Source: Bradyrhizobium sp.
Lineage (GTDB): Bacteria > Pseudomonadota > Alphaproteobacteria > Rhizobiales > Xanthobacteraceae
Direction: 5' to 3'
NCBI RefSeq assembly: GCF_004799405.1
Contig: NZ_SSMW01000028.1
Span: 1-47,627, forward strand
DNA: 47,627 nt
Shown: one piece after another, positions 8,902-16,295 of the stretch
How the letters are laid out: each line of letters begins with the position of its first letter
Position numbering within the stretch: the stretch's first letter is position 1
Program-made: the position numbers and the translations under genes
The notes under the pieces: model-generated
Told to the model about the DNA's origin: nothing
The model's database searches: none
What the model saw: the letters and a program-made list of their open reading frames with translations, nothing else

Positions 8902-10434
8902 GTGACCACAATCGTACATCCGGCGTCAGATGATCCTGTTCGGGACCAGCGTTTTCGGCTGGGAATCGAAGGAGCCGGCATCGGTATCTGGGATCTTGAT
9001 CTTGTTACGCATGGACTGCTCTGGTCCAGTGCCGCCAGGACATTTTTTGGCGTCCCCAAAGACCTGCCCCTCACCTACGACCTGTTCCTTTCACTGCTTG
9101 AGCCGCAGGACCGCGAACGTACCGATCAGGCCATAAGGCGCTCGATCGAAACCGGCTGCACTTTTGATATGCAGTACCGGCTGGGTGGGTCTCCACCGTA
9201 CCAATGGGTTCGCGTGCTTGGCAGCATCATACGGGATGAAAAGGGGGTACCGCTCCACCTCAGCGGGCTCGTAATCGAAATCAACGATCAGAAACAGATC
9301 GAAGAAACGGTTCGAATCAGGGAAAGTCACCTCCGCTCGATCCTGGAGACCATTCCCGACGCGATGATCGTGATCGACGGGACCGGTATCATGCAGTTCT
9401 TTAGCAGAGCCGCAGAACGGCAATTCGGTTATACCGCGCAGGAAGGTATCGGCAAGAATGTCAGCATGCTGATGCCACAACCGGATCGGGCACGCCACGA
9501 TGGTTACCTGGCGCGCTACGAGTCGACGGGAGAACGACACATCATTGGCATCGGACGAATCGTAACCGGCCAACGCAAGGACGGCACGACGTTTCCGATG
9601 CATCTGTCGATCGGCGAAATGCAGACCGGGGGGGTTCCGTATTTCACCGGTTTTATCCGCGATCTCACCGAGCATCAGCAGACGCAGGCGCGACTTCAGG
9701 AACTGCAATCCGAGCTCGTCCACGTTTCGCGTTTGAGCGCAATGGGAGAGATGGCATCCGCACTCGCCCACGAGCTCAATCAGCCGCTTGCCGCCATAAG
9801 CAATTACATGAAGGGTTCACGCCGGCTTCTGGCTGACAATCCCGATCCCAACAGATCGAAGATTGAAAATGCGCTGGATCGTGCGGCCGAGCAGGCGATT
9901 CGCGCCGGTCAGATCATTCGGCGCCTTCGCGATTTCGTTGCGCGAGGGGAGTCGGAGAAACGTGTCGAAAGTCTCTCAAAATTGATTGAAGAGGCCGGCG
10001 CCCTCGGCCTTTCCGGCGCCCGCGAGCAGGGGGTCCAGCTTCGCTTTAACCTGAATCCAGAGTATGATTTGGTTCTGGTCGATCGGGTCCAGATCCAGCA
10101 GGTCTTGGTTAATCTGTTTCGTAATGCACTCGAAGCGATGGCTCACTCGCTGCAACGTGAGCTTATCGCATCGAACGCCAAGGTCGCGGATGACATGATT
10201 GAAGTTGCGATATTTGATACCGGCGCTGGAATCCCGGATGATGTCATGCCCAACCTGTTCCAGACCTTCTATACGACCAAGGAAACTGGCATGGGGGTGG
10301 GGCTATCGATAAGCCGTTCGATTATCGAGGCTCATGGCGGCCGGATGTGGGCCGAAGCCAATTCTTTGGGCGGCGCAACCTTTCGCTTCACGTTGCCTGC
10401 CGCATCAAATGAGAGTGTGACGAATGCTACATAG
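8902..10434 (+). CDS. fixL: Oxygen-sensing histidine kinase FixL
   Basis: This 510-residue soluble kinase senses O2 through haem and phosphorylates FixJ when oxygen is low. It has an N-terminal PAS domain (about 15-130), a haem-PAS domain (about 145-265), a HisKA region and an HATPase_c domain ending near 500. The proximal haem ligand is His199 (RARHDGY), and the O2-gating arginine is Arg219 (IIGIGRIVTG). These correspond to His200 and Arg220 of Bradyrhizobium FixL. The phospho-acceptor is His290 in ALAHELNQPL. There are no membrane segments, as in the Bradyrhizobium protein. The GTG start at 8902 has GAAGG 7 bp upstream. It overlaps fixJ by 11 bp. All residues expected for O2 sensing are present. 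Confidence 0.97.
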   Translation: MTTIVHPASDDPVRDQRFRLGIEGAGIGIWDLDLVTHGLLWSSAARTFFGVPKDLPLTYDLFLSLLEPQDRERTDQAIRRSIETGCTFDMQYRLGGSPPYQWVRVLGSIIRDEKGVPLHLSGLVIEINDQKQIEETVRIRESHLRSILETIPDAMIVIDGTGIMQFFSRAAERQFGYTAQEGIGKNVSMLMPQPDRARHDGYLARYESTGERHIIGIGRIVTGQRKDGTTFPMHLSIGEMQTGGVPYFTGFIRDLTEHQQTQARLQELQSELVHVSRLSAMGEMASALAHELNQPLAAISNYMKGSRRLLADNPDPNRSKIENALDRAAEQAIRAGQIIRRLRDFVARGESEKRVESLSKLIEEAGALGLSGAREQGVQLRFNLNPEYDLVLVDRVQIQQVLVNLFRNALEAMAHSLQRELIASNAKVADDMIEVAIFDTGAGIPDDVMPNLFQTFYTTKETGMGVGLSISRSIIEAHGGRMWAEANSLGGATFRFTLPAASNESVTNAT

Positions 10435-11041
10435 GGGAAAAGTCTATGTCATCGACGACGACGATGCGATGCGCGACTCCCTCGACTTTCTTCTCGGGGC
10501 GGCCGATTTCCACGTCACACTCTTTGAATCTGCACTGAATTTTCTCGATACTCTCCCCACCATCGATTTTGGATGCGTAGTCTCTGACGTGCGCATGCCC
10601 GGCATTGACGGCATTGAACTTTTGAAACGCCTCAAGGCCGGCGGCAGCCGGTTTCCCGTGGTGATCATGACCGGTCACGGCGATGTCCCACTTGCCGTTG
10701 AGGCGATGAAGCTTGGCGCGATGGATTTCCTTGAAAAGCCCTTCGAAGATGACCGGTTGATCGGAATGATCGAGGCGGCGCTGAAGCAGGCAGAACCGGA
10801 CGTAATGAGCGAAGCGGTCACGTCAGAGATACAGTCGCGGATAGCGAGCCTCAGTCCTCGCGAGCGTCAGGTGATGGACGGCCTCATCGCCGGACTCTCG
10901 AACAAGCTGATCGCACGGGAGTACGACATCAGCCCGCGGACGATCGAGGTTTACCGGGCCAACGTGATGACCAAGATGCACGCGGCCAGCCTCTCGGAAC
11001 TCGTCCGGATGGCGATGCGGGGCGGCGTATTCAAAGATTGA
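10424..11041 (+). CDS. fixJ: Response regulator FixJ
   Basis: This 205-residue NarL/FixJ-family regulator has a receiver domain (about 5-120) with the acidic pocket DDDD at 11-14, the phospho-acceptor Asp55 (VVSDVRMPG) and the conserved lysine in LEKPFED. A LuxR-type HTH follows (about 140-200: LSPRERQVMDGLIAG...SPRTIEVYRANVM). Phosphorylated FixJ activates fixK promoters. The gene overlaps fixL by 11 bp, so translation is probably coupled. Likely targets in this window are the two fixK genes, each of which carries a matching site before its start. Confidence 0.96.
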   Translation: MLHRGKVYVIDDDDAMRDSLDFLLGAADFHVTLFESALNFLDTLPTIDFGCVVSDVRMPGIDGIELLKRLKAGGSRFPVVIMTGHGDVPLAVEAMKLGAMDFLEKPFEDDRLIGMIEAALKQAEPDVMSEAVTSEIQSRIASLSPRERQVMDGLIAGLSNKLIAREYDISPRTIEVYRANVMTKMHAASLSELVRMAMRGGVFKD

Positions 11042-11067
11042 GCCAAGTCAAGACGCGCCCGCCCAAA

Positions 11068-11511
11068 ATGGGCTTTCTATGGCTCATGGATCAGGCAAAA
11101 AGCTCAACCCCGGTGATGTCCCCGTCACCGCCCAAGCCCGTCGTCTACGTGGTCGACGACGACCCGGCGGTCCTCGGCTCGCTGCGATTTCTGCTGGAAA
11201 CAGATGGATTCGACGTCGAGACGTTCAGGAGCGGGTCAGCGCTGCTCAATGCGGTCGCTTCGAAAAGAGCTGACTGCTTTGTGATCGACTACAAAATGCC
11301 GACAATGAACGGTATCGATCTCGTAAATCGGCTGCGTAACCGCAACATCGCCGCACCAATTATCCTCATTACCGGCTACCCCGATGACAGCATACCGACG
11401 AAGGCTGCGGTCGTTGGCGTGCATGACGTGCTGTTGAAGCCCCATCTTGAGGAGAGCCTCGTTGCCCGTATTCGGGGAGCCATTCAGGAAGCCCATCCTG
11501 GCCAACCTTGA
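11068..11511 (+). CDS. Single-domain response regulator between fixJ and fixK
   Basis: This protein of about 147 residues is a receiver domain without an output domain. The pocket VVDDDP, the phospho-acceptor in CFVIDYKMPTMNG and the lysine in LLKPH are intact. It could act as a phosphate sink for FixL or as a connector to another partner. A receiver gene between fixJ and fixK2 is also known in Bradyrhizobium, where it belongs to the FixJ-controlled set (from memory). The start is uncertain: in-frame choices are TTG 11038 (overlapping the fixJ stop), ATG 11068 and ATG 11086. The first residues before PKPVVYVVDDD are variable and do not help. Confidence 0.85.
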   Translation: MGFLWLMDQAKSSTPVMSPSPPKPVVYVVDDDPAVLGSLRFLLETDGFDVETFRSGSALLNAVASKRADCFVIDYKMPTMNGIDLVNRLRNRNIAAPIILITGYPDDSIPTKAAVVGVHDVLLKPHLEESLVARIRGAIQEAHPGQP

Positions 11512-11539
11512 GTAACCGGGACGACCTCCGGTAAACTAC

Positions 11540-11558
11540 TTAAGTACTTCCCCTTAAG
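11540..11558. promoter_or_regulatory. Putative FixJ-binding site, fixK copy 1
   Basis: TTAAGTACTTCCCCTTAAG lies 71 bp before the first fixK start. It resembles FixJ sites in rhizobial fixK promoters as I remember them (TAAGTA-N-TTCCCTTA-like). The same element, in a conserved flank beginning GGT and ending CCCCTTAAGATA, recurs at 21709-21727 before the second fixK at nearly the same distance. Confidence 0.65.
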
Positions 11559-11629
11559 ATATCGGACGAAATTTCCAGCCTCGACCGACCCGCGTAGACA
11601 TCAGCCATCCGCTGCAAAGGAGATGGCAA

Positions 11630-12319
11630 ATGCATACCCAACCCCTCATCCCGTCGGTTATTGGCGCCAAAATCAGCCCGGTTATCTGCCCCACAGCCGA
11701 TCAGTTCGGCTTGCTCACAGGTCATGCGGGCCTTGTTGCCACGGAATTCTCCTACGGCAAGGATGCAGAAATCTACGGAGAGGACGAGCCGGCGGAATAC
11801 GTCTACCAGGTTATCCAGGGAGCCGTTCGGACCTACAAACTGCTTTCCGATGGACGGCGTCAGATTGGAGCGTTTCACCTGCCGAACGATGTCTTCGGAC
11901 TGGAATCGGGAACCAACCACCGGCTGGCGGCGGAAGCCATCGTCGATACCACCGTGCGCCTGGTGAAACGCCGCAATCTTGAGCAGGCGGCGGGAACTGA
12001 CGTCAAGGTTGCGCAAAAGCTTTGGACCATGACCGCCGGTGATCTTCGGCATGCCGAAGACCATATGCTGCTTCTCGGGCGCAAGAGCGCCATGGAGCGG
12101 GTGGCAAACTTCCTTCTGGAGATGGACCGGCGCCTTGCCGTCACAGGCATGATGGCGCTGCCGATGTGCCGGCGCGATATCGGAGACTATCTGGGCCTGA
12201 CACTCGAAACTGTATCAAGGGCCCTTTCGCAACTTCATAGTGAAGGCGTGCTCGGATTTTCCGGCGCCCGTCAAATCGTCCTTCGCAACCGCCAGCGCCT
12301 GCGCAACATGGACGCGTAA
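11630..12319 (+). CDS. fixK: CRP/FNR-family regulator FixK, copy 1
   Basis: This 229-residue CRP/FNR regulator has a cyclic-nucleotide-binding-like beta-roll (about 25-140), a long dimerisation helix and a C-terminal HTH whose recognition helix reads LTLETVSRALSQL. The E-xx-SR pattern is that of proteins binding TTGAT-N4-ATCAA. It lacks the N-terminal cysteine cluster of FNR, so oxygen control must come through FixLJ. Cys180 (PMCRRDIGDY) matches the redox-sensitive cysteine (Cys183) of Bradyrhizobium FixK2. RBS AAAGGAG precedes ATG 11630. It follows fixLJ and the receiver and is the likely activator of the FixK boxes here. A close paralogue is at 21801. Confidence 0.95.
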   Translation: MHTQPLIPSVIGAKISPVICPTADQFGLLTGHAGLVATEFSYGKDAEIYGEDEPAEYVYQVIQGAVRTYKLLSDGRRQIGAFHLPNDVFGLESGTNHRLAAEAIVDTTVRLVKRRNLEQAAGTDVKVAQKLWTMTAGDLRHAEDHMLLLGRKSAMERVANFLLEMDRRLAVTGMMALPMCRRDIGDYLGLTLETVSRALSQLHSEGVLGFSGARQIVLRNRQRLRNMDA

Positions 12320-12353
12320 AACGGATGGGGTTGCGCTAAAAGTGGAGGTTGCA

Positions 12354-12566
12354 ATGGCACGGTACGTCGCTCGATTTTTAAAGAATGTTCTCGGGGAAAA
12401 TGGATGTGAGGCGGAAATCTGCCAACGCTCGCTTGAGGTCGAAGCTGTGTCTCAAGCGCATGCGGCGGAGGTTGCAAAGCGCATGTTCTGCGAAACCGAG
12501 AATGTAAAGAACTGGCTCATTCACGCAGATCGCGTTCAAGTCGTCGAAGCGGAATTCCCGTCTTGA
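12354..12566 (+). CDS. Small hypothetical protein downstream of fixK
   Basis: I do not recognise this 70-residue soluble protein (starts MARYVARFLKNVLGENG). It has three cysteines, two of them in CEAEICQRS, and a central helix rich in Ala and Glu (EAVSQAHAAEVAKRMF). ATG 12354 is preceded by GGAGG. It lies 34 bp after fixK on the same strand and is probably co-transcribed. Alternative longer frames overlap the fixK 3-prime end and are not supported. A small adaptor or regulator is possible, but nothing in the sequence proves it. Confidence 0.6.
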   Translation: MARYVARFLKNVLGENGCEAEICQRSLEVEAVSQAHAAEVAKRMFCETENVKNWLIHADRVQVVEAEFPS

Positions 12567-12617
12567 ATCTTAAAGCGAATTGCGTCCCGGAGGCAATCGA
12601 GACCTCGCCGGCGTAGT

Positions 12618-13970
12618 CTAAACTGCGCGCGAATGGATTGCGGCGGATCTTCCGATATGAGCGTCGAATGTCGATGCCACGGTACGCACGAGAAACCGCG
12701 AATCGTTCTCGACTTTCAGCTTGCCGTTCTTCATTGCGACGACGCCGTCGGATACCAGTGACGACAGTCTCGCCAGTTCCGGCGAGAGCGTTTCGCGTCC
12801 TCGCCCGTGCCGGCGGCAGACCTCGTCCAGGTCGACAGCAAAGTCGCACATGATGCGCTCGATGATTTCGGCGCGGAACTGGTCGTCGTTGGTCAACGCG
12901 TACCCCTTGGCCGTCGCCAGCCGTCCGCTCGCGATCCGCTCCGAATAATCGCGTGTCGGCACCATGTTTTGGACGTAGCCCTGGGGAAGACGGCCTATGG
13001 CGCTTGCGCCGAAGCCGAGCAGGAGATCTCCGCGGTCATCCGTGTATCCCTGAAAATTCCTGTGCAAGAGGCCATTGCGTTGAGCAACCACCAATGGGTC
13101 ATCCGGCAGCGCAAAGTGGTCCAGCCCGATCGGGACATAGCCGGCGCTCTGCAGCCCATCGGCGATCGCTTCGGACTGCCGGTACCGTTCCAGGCTCCCG
13201 GGAAGGGCGGATTCGGATATCTTGCGCTGGTGCTTCTTGAACGATGGCACGTGAGCGTACCCGAACACGGAAAGGCGGTCCGGGCGTAGCGCAACGCACT
13301 GCATGACGGTCTGCACGCAGGATTCGATCGTCTGGTGCGGCAGACCGTAGATCAGGTCGAAATTGATCGCGTTAATTCCAGCCTTTCTCAGTCCATCAGT
13401 GACGGCCGCCGTCTGCTCGAACCTCTGAATCCGGTTGATTGCGCGTTGGACGACCGGATCAAAGCTTTGCACGCCAAGGCTGGCGCGGTTGACACCGCCG
13501 TAGCCCATGGCCTCGATCATTGGCGGCGTCAGCGTCCGGGGATCGATCTCCACCGCTATTTCGGCGCCCGGCAGCACGAAAAAGGAGCAGCGCAGGGATC
13601 CGACAAGATCGGCAAACAACTCGGGGGTCATGATGGTAGGGGTGCCGCCGCCGAAGTGGATGTGGGCGACCTTGGCTCTGTGCGGTATCGCCTTCGCGAC
13701 CAGATCGATTTCGCAGCGAAGCGCCGCTGCGTAGACCGCGATTGGCTCGTTGCGCCGCGCCACCGAGGTATGACAGCCGCAATACCAGCACATCGAGCGG
13801 CAGAACGGGACGTGCAGATAGAGCGATGCGGTCCGGTGTTGCGAAATCGCACCAAGCCAGTTGCGATAGATATCTTCGCCGACGTTACTGCTGAAATTGG
13901 GGGCTGTTGGATAGCTCGTATAGCGTGGCAGCCGTTCCTGTCCGTAGCTTGCCGCAAGTGCCGACTTCAT
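12618..13970 (-). CDS. hemN: Oxygen-independent coproporphyrinogen III dehydrogenase
   Basis: This 450-residue radical-SAM enzyme converts coproporphyrinogen III to protoporphyrinogen IX without O2, keeping haem synthesis running in hypoxia. The cluster motif CRSMCWYCGC gives Cys57, Cys61 and Cys64 for the 4Fe-4S cluster, plus Cys66, as in true HemN rather than HemW. The HFGGGTPT and LIYGLPHQT segments are also typical, and the C-terminal HemN domain is present. I use ATG 13970, where the family sequence starts (ASYGQERLPRYTSYPTAP); the frame is open further but runs into the upstream CBS gene. It starts 11 bp after that gene, so the two are an operon. hemN is a classical FixK2 target; the nearest box is at 15360-15373, upstream of the operon. 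Confidence 0.95.
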   Translation of the reverse strand: MKSALAASYGQERLPRYTSYPTAPNFSSNVGEDIYRNWLGAISQHRTASLYLHVPFCRSMCWYCGCHTSVARRNEPIAVYAAALRCEIDLVAKAIPHRAKVAHIHFGGGTPTIMTPELFADLVGSLRCSFFVLPGAEIAVEIDPRTLTPPMIEAMGYGGVNRASLGVQSFDPVVQRAINRIQRFEQTAAVTDGLRKAGINAINFDLIYGLPHQTIESCVQTVMQCVALRPDRLSVFGYAHVPSFKKHQRKISESALPGSLERYRQSEAIADGLQSAGYVPIGLDHFALPDDPLVVAQRNGLLHRNFQGYTDDRGDLLLGFGASAIGRLPQGYVQNMVPTRDYSERIASGRLATAKGYALTNDDQFRAEIIERIMCDFAVDLDEVCRRHGRGRETLSPELARLSSLVSDGVVAMKNGKLKVENDSRFLVRTVASTFDAHIGRSAAIHSRAV

Positions 13971-13981
13971 GATCAATCCCG

Positions 13982-14467
13982 TCACCGATCCGCTGCCGTT
14001 GCGGAACCGTTCTGTGCTGTCGAGCCCAGTGCGCGCGCGACCGCACGGAGCAATTCGAGGTGGCCTACGATGCCTACTACGGTCGCCCCGCAAACGACCG
14101 GAAGCTGCGCCACATGACGCGCATCCATCAACGTGACGACCTCGTCGAGAGTTGTTTCATCATCGACAAAGACAGGATCCGGGCTCATCGCTTCACGGAC
14201 GAGACGCGCCCGCATCCGCCGGCGCGCCGGGGTATCCTCTTCGATGCCGAGGATTTCTTCGAGCCAATTTCCGGGCGGCGCGGCTATATCGAGTTCAACC
14301 CGATGCAGAAAATCGCTCTCGGAAATGATCCCCACCAGACTCCCCTCGTCGTCGATCACCGGCAGACCGCGTTGGTTGGTTTCCAGAAGCGAACGCGCGG
14401 CATCCAGCAACGACGCCTCGGGTTTGATCGTTGCGAACGAACGCCGCATGACATCAGATACGTTCAT
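13982..14467 (-). CDS. CBS-pair protein in the hemN operon
   Basis: This 161-residue protein has two CBS motifs (about 3-60 and 90-150) with patterns MNVSDVMRRSFATIKPEASL, RGLPVIDDEGSLVGIISESDFLHR and AQLPVVCGATVVGIVGHLELL. The middle is variable (PPGNWLEEILGIEED). A nucleotide-sensing role is typical of the family; the target is unknown. ATG 14467 is chosen because the CBS pattern begins there and AAGGA lies upstream. A longer reading to 14617 runs into the zeta gene. It sits between the ATP synthase inhibitor and hemN with short gaps (37 and 11 bp). Unlike the three CBS-BON proteins it has no BON domain. Confidence 0.88.
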   Translation of the reverse strand: MNVSDVMRRSFATIKPEASLLDAARSLLETNQRGLPVIDDEGSLVGIISESDFLHRVELDIAAPPGNWLEEILGIEEDTPARRRMRARLVREAMSPDPVFVDDETTLDEVVTLMDARHVAQLPVVCGATVVGIVGHLELLRAVARALGSTAQNGSATAADR

Positions 14468-14504
14468 CGGCTCATCCTTCCAGGCTGCATCGATACCGTG
14501 CTCG

Positions 14505-14807
14505 TCAGGCCGAAACGCCCTGCGCGATGGCGAAAAGCGCGTCCCGCTTCTCCCGGATCTGCCGGGGATCCACGCCGTGCGCCGCGAGATCGACAACGAG
14601 CTGCTTGAAGGCGGCATCCGGCGTTCGGAGATCGGCCTCGATCAAGGCTCGCGCGTAGTCTTCGGCGGCGTTCCCCGTCTCGCCGCGCTTTTCGGCGGCC
14701 CACAATGCCAGCATGCGCAAAGCGCGCACCCGTGCCTTGAATGCACGCTCCTCGTCATGCGCGAACTTCGCTTCGAAAGCCTCTTCCCTGCGGTCAAAGC
14801 TCGTCAT
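14505..14807 (-). CDS. ATPase inhibitor subunit zeta (DUF1476)
   Basis: This 100-residue helical protein matches the alphaproteobacterial F1Fo-ATP synthase zeta subunit family. Family marks are MTSFDRREEAFEAKFAHDEE at the N-terminus, ALRMLALWAAEKRGETG and the acidic helix ending in KRDALFAIAQG. Zeta binds F1 and blocks ATP hydrolysis when the proton-motive force falls. A copy inside an oxygen-regulated operon would reduce wasteful ATP hydrolysis when respiration stops; that is inference. Most alphaproteobacteria have a housekeeping copy elsewhere, so this may be a specialised paralogue. Its ATG overlaps the stop of the phaB remnant reading frame (ATGA). Confidence 0.88.
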   Translation of the reverse strand: MTSFDRREEAFEAKFAHDEERAFKARVRALRMLALWAAEKRGETGNAAEDYARALIEADLRTPDAAFKQLVVDLAAHGVDPRQIREKRDALFAIAQGVSA

Positions 14808-15283
14808 ATTCGTTCTCCCTCGCTTAGCTCATGTATTGTCCGCCGTTGATCGACAGTTTCCAGCGCCAGTGCGCGGGTAAAGCCGAGATCCCCCGCCTTG
14901 CGACCGAACTTGCGGGTCCGCATGCCTTCAATCACCGGGCGGCACATATTGAAGAGGGCATTGAGGTCGGTGGCGATGACTGCACCCCATTGGGCCTTGG
15001 TCATCTTGTGCAGCGAGCTATCCCGGACGATCCCGGCATTGTTGACCAGCACATCGATCGGCCCGATGGCCGCTTCAACCTCGCGGATGCCGGCGGTACA
15101 GGCTTCGAAATCCGCGGCGTCCCAGCGGTACACAGCGGCTCCCGTCTTTGCCCGGAACGCTTCTGCGGCGGCGACGTTGCCGGCATAAGTCGCAGCCACC
15201 CGATACCCGGCTTGGAGCAGCGCCTCGGAAATGGCGGCGCCGATACCGCGCGTTCCGCCCGAGACCAGTGCAACTCTTGCCAT
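14804..15283 (-). pseudogene. phaB: phaB (acetoacetyl-CoA reductase) remnant, two internal deletions
   Basis: The frame starts as a normal PhaB short-chain dehydrogenase: MARVALVSGGTRGIGAAI with the TGxxxGIG-type cofactor loop, then VLVNNAGIVRD and PVIEGMRTRKFGR. It then jumps directly to KAGDLGFTRALALE. About 22 residues that hold the catalytic Ser and Tyr are missing. After ALALE a second deletion of roughly 65-70 residues joins to the PhaB C-terminus, but in another frame: nucleotides from about 14853 down to 14824 encode LSINGGQYMS and a TAA. The frame as read ends at 14804 instead. Intact PhaB is about 240 residues; this encodes 159. It cannot be an active reductase. It heads the zeta-CBS-hemN operon and retains RBS and promoter. 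Confidence 0.88.
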
Positions 15284-15359
15284 CTTTCCATCCTTCGACC
15301 ACCCTGCGCCGGGTGCGCGGGAGATGGTTGATAGTTAGTCGCGGGGGGATCAGACTGGG

Positions 15360-15373
15360 TTGAGGTGGATCAA
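15360..15373. promoter_or_regulatory. FixK box between phaB remnant/hemN operon and Usp-channel operon
   Basis: TTGAGGTGGATCAA is an exact TTGA-N6-TCAA site. It lies 76 bp before the phaB-remnant start on the minus strand and 79 bp before the Usp start on the plus strand, so one symmetric site could serve both divergent operons, including hemN. Confidence 0.75.
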
Positions 15374-15452
15374 ATCGGGCAACCGCTTTATTCTTTAGTT
15401 GGAATGCGGACCGCAGGGGCGGACGCCTGTTATGAATGCGCGGAGAGCCGTC

Positions 15453-16295
15453 ATGCTTAGAGATATTCTCGTCCATATCCCTTCCGAACGGCCGATAAGG
15501 CCGGTCGTAGACGCCGCCGTCTCGCTGGCAATGACTCATGCAGCGCATCTCGACGCAGTTTCGATTGGCTTTGAATACACAAACGTGGACTTGGCTCCTG
15601 ATGGGGGCGCGGCACTCGCAGCCTTGGTTGAAATCGAGTGTGAACGAGCGCTTGCGCGAGCTAACGCCACGCTCGCGGTATTTGAAGCCGAAGCCCGCAA
15701 CGCCGGCATCAGCTATGCCCTTCAGCCGCTTCCAAGTGTGTCTGCCGACGCCGCGGCAGCCGTGAGCGGCCTGGCACGGCTCCACGACTTAACGGTCGTG
15801 CTGCAGCCCGAGGCTGGTCGCGATACGTTCGACAACACCGTACCTCAAGAGATTCTCTTTCAGTCCGGCGGCCCGGTTCTGTTGATTCCATACACCCATA
15901 AAGGTCCTTTTGAACCGAAGCACATCGGCATTGCCTGGGACGGCAGCCGCTTGGCCGCGCGAACCCTTCATGACGCCATGCCGTTTCTGACGCGTGCGCA
16001 GGCCATCACCGTCATCACCGTGAATGGGACGGAAATACCCGAAATACCCGCCGAAGTATCTGCAGCGGCCCTGGTGGCTCATCTCGCAAGGCGCGGGCTT
16101 ACCGCGCGCATCGAGAGCATGAGCGCTGACCGGGCGGATATTCAGCCGACGATCCTCTCGATTGCGGCCGACACCGGTATCGATCTGATCGTCATGGGCG
16201 GCTACGGTCATTCGCGCCTGAACGAGCGTATCCTGGGCGGTGTCACGCGCGGCATGTTTCAATCCATGACCGTGCCGACACTGATGTCCCATTGA
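15453..16295 (+). CDS. Universal stress protein, tandem Usp domains, copy 2
   Basis: This protein of about 280 residues has two Usp domains. The N-terminal one (MLRDILVHIPSERPIRPVVD) is degenerate in its nucleotide loop. The C-terminal one, from about residue 150 (HIGIAWDGSRLAARTLHDA), ends with GGYGHSRLNERILGGVTRGM, the ATP-binding segment. ATG 15453 has GGAGAG upstream; an in-frame ATG at 15432 is possible. Its stop overlaps the TTG start of the K+ channel, so the two are translationally coupled. A FixK box lies 79 bp upstream. Function under hypoxia is inferred from family and context. Confidence 0.9.
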   Translation: MLRDILVHIPSERPIRPVVDAAVSLAMTHAAHLDAVSIGFEYTNVDLAPDGGAALAALVEIECERALARANATLAVFEAEARNAGISYALQPLPSVSADAAAAVSGLARLHDLTVVLQPEAGRDTFDNTVPQEILFQSGGPVLLIPYTHKGPFEPKHIGIAWDGSRLAARTLHDAMPFLTRAQAITVITVNGTEIPEIPAEVSAAALVAHLARRGLTARIESMSADRADIQPTILSIAADTGIDLIVMGGYGHSRLNERILGGVTRGMFQSMTVPTLMSH

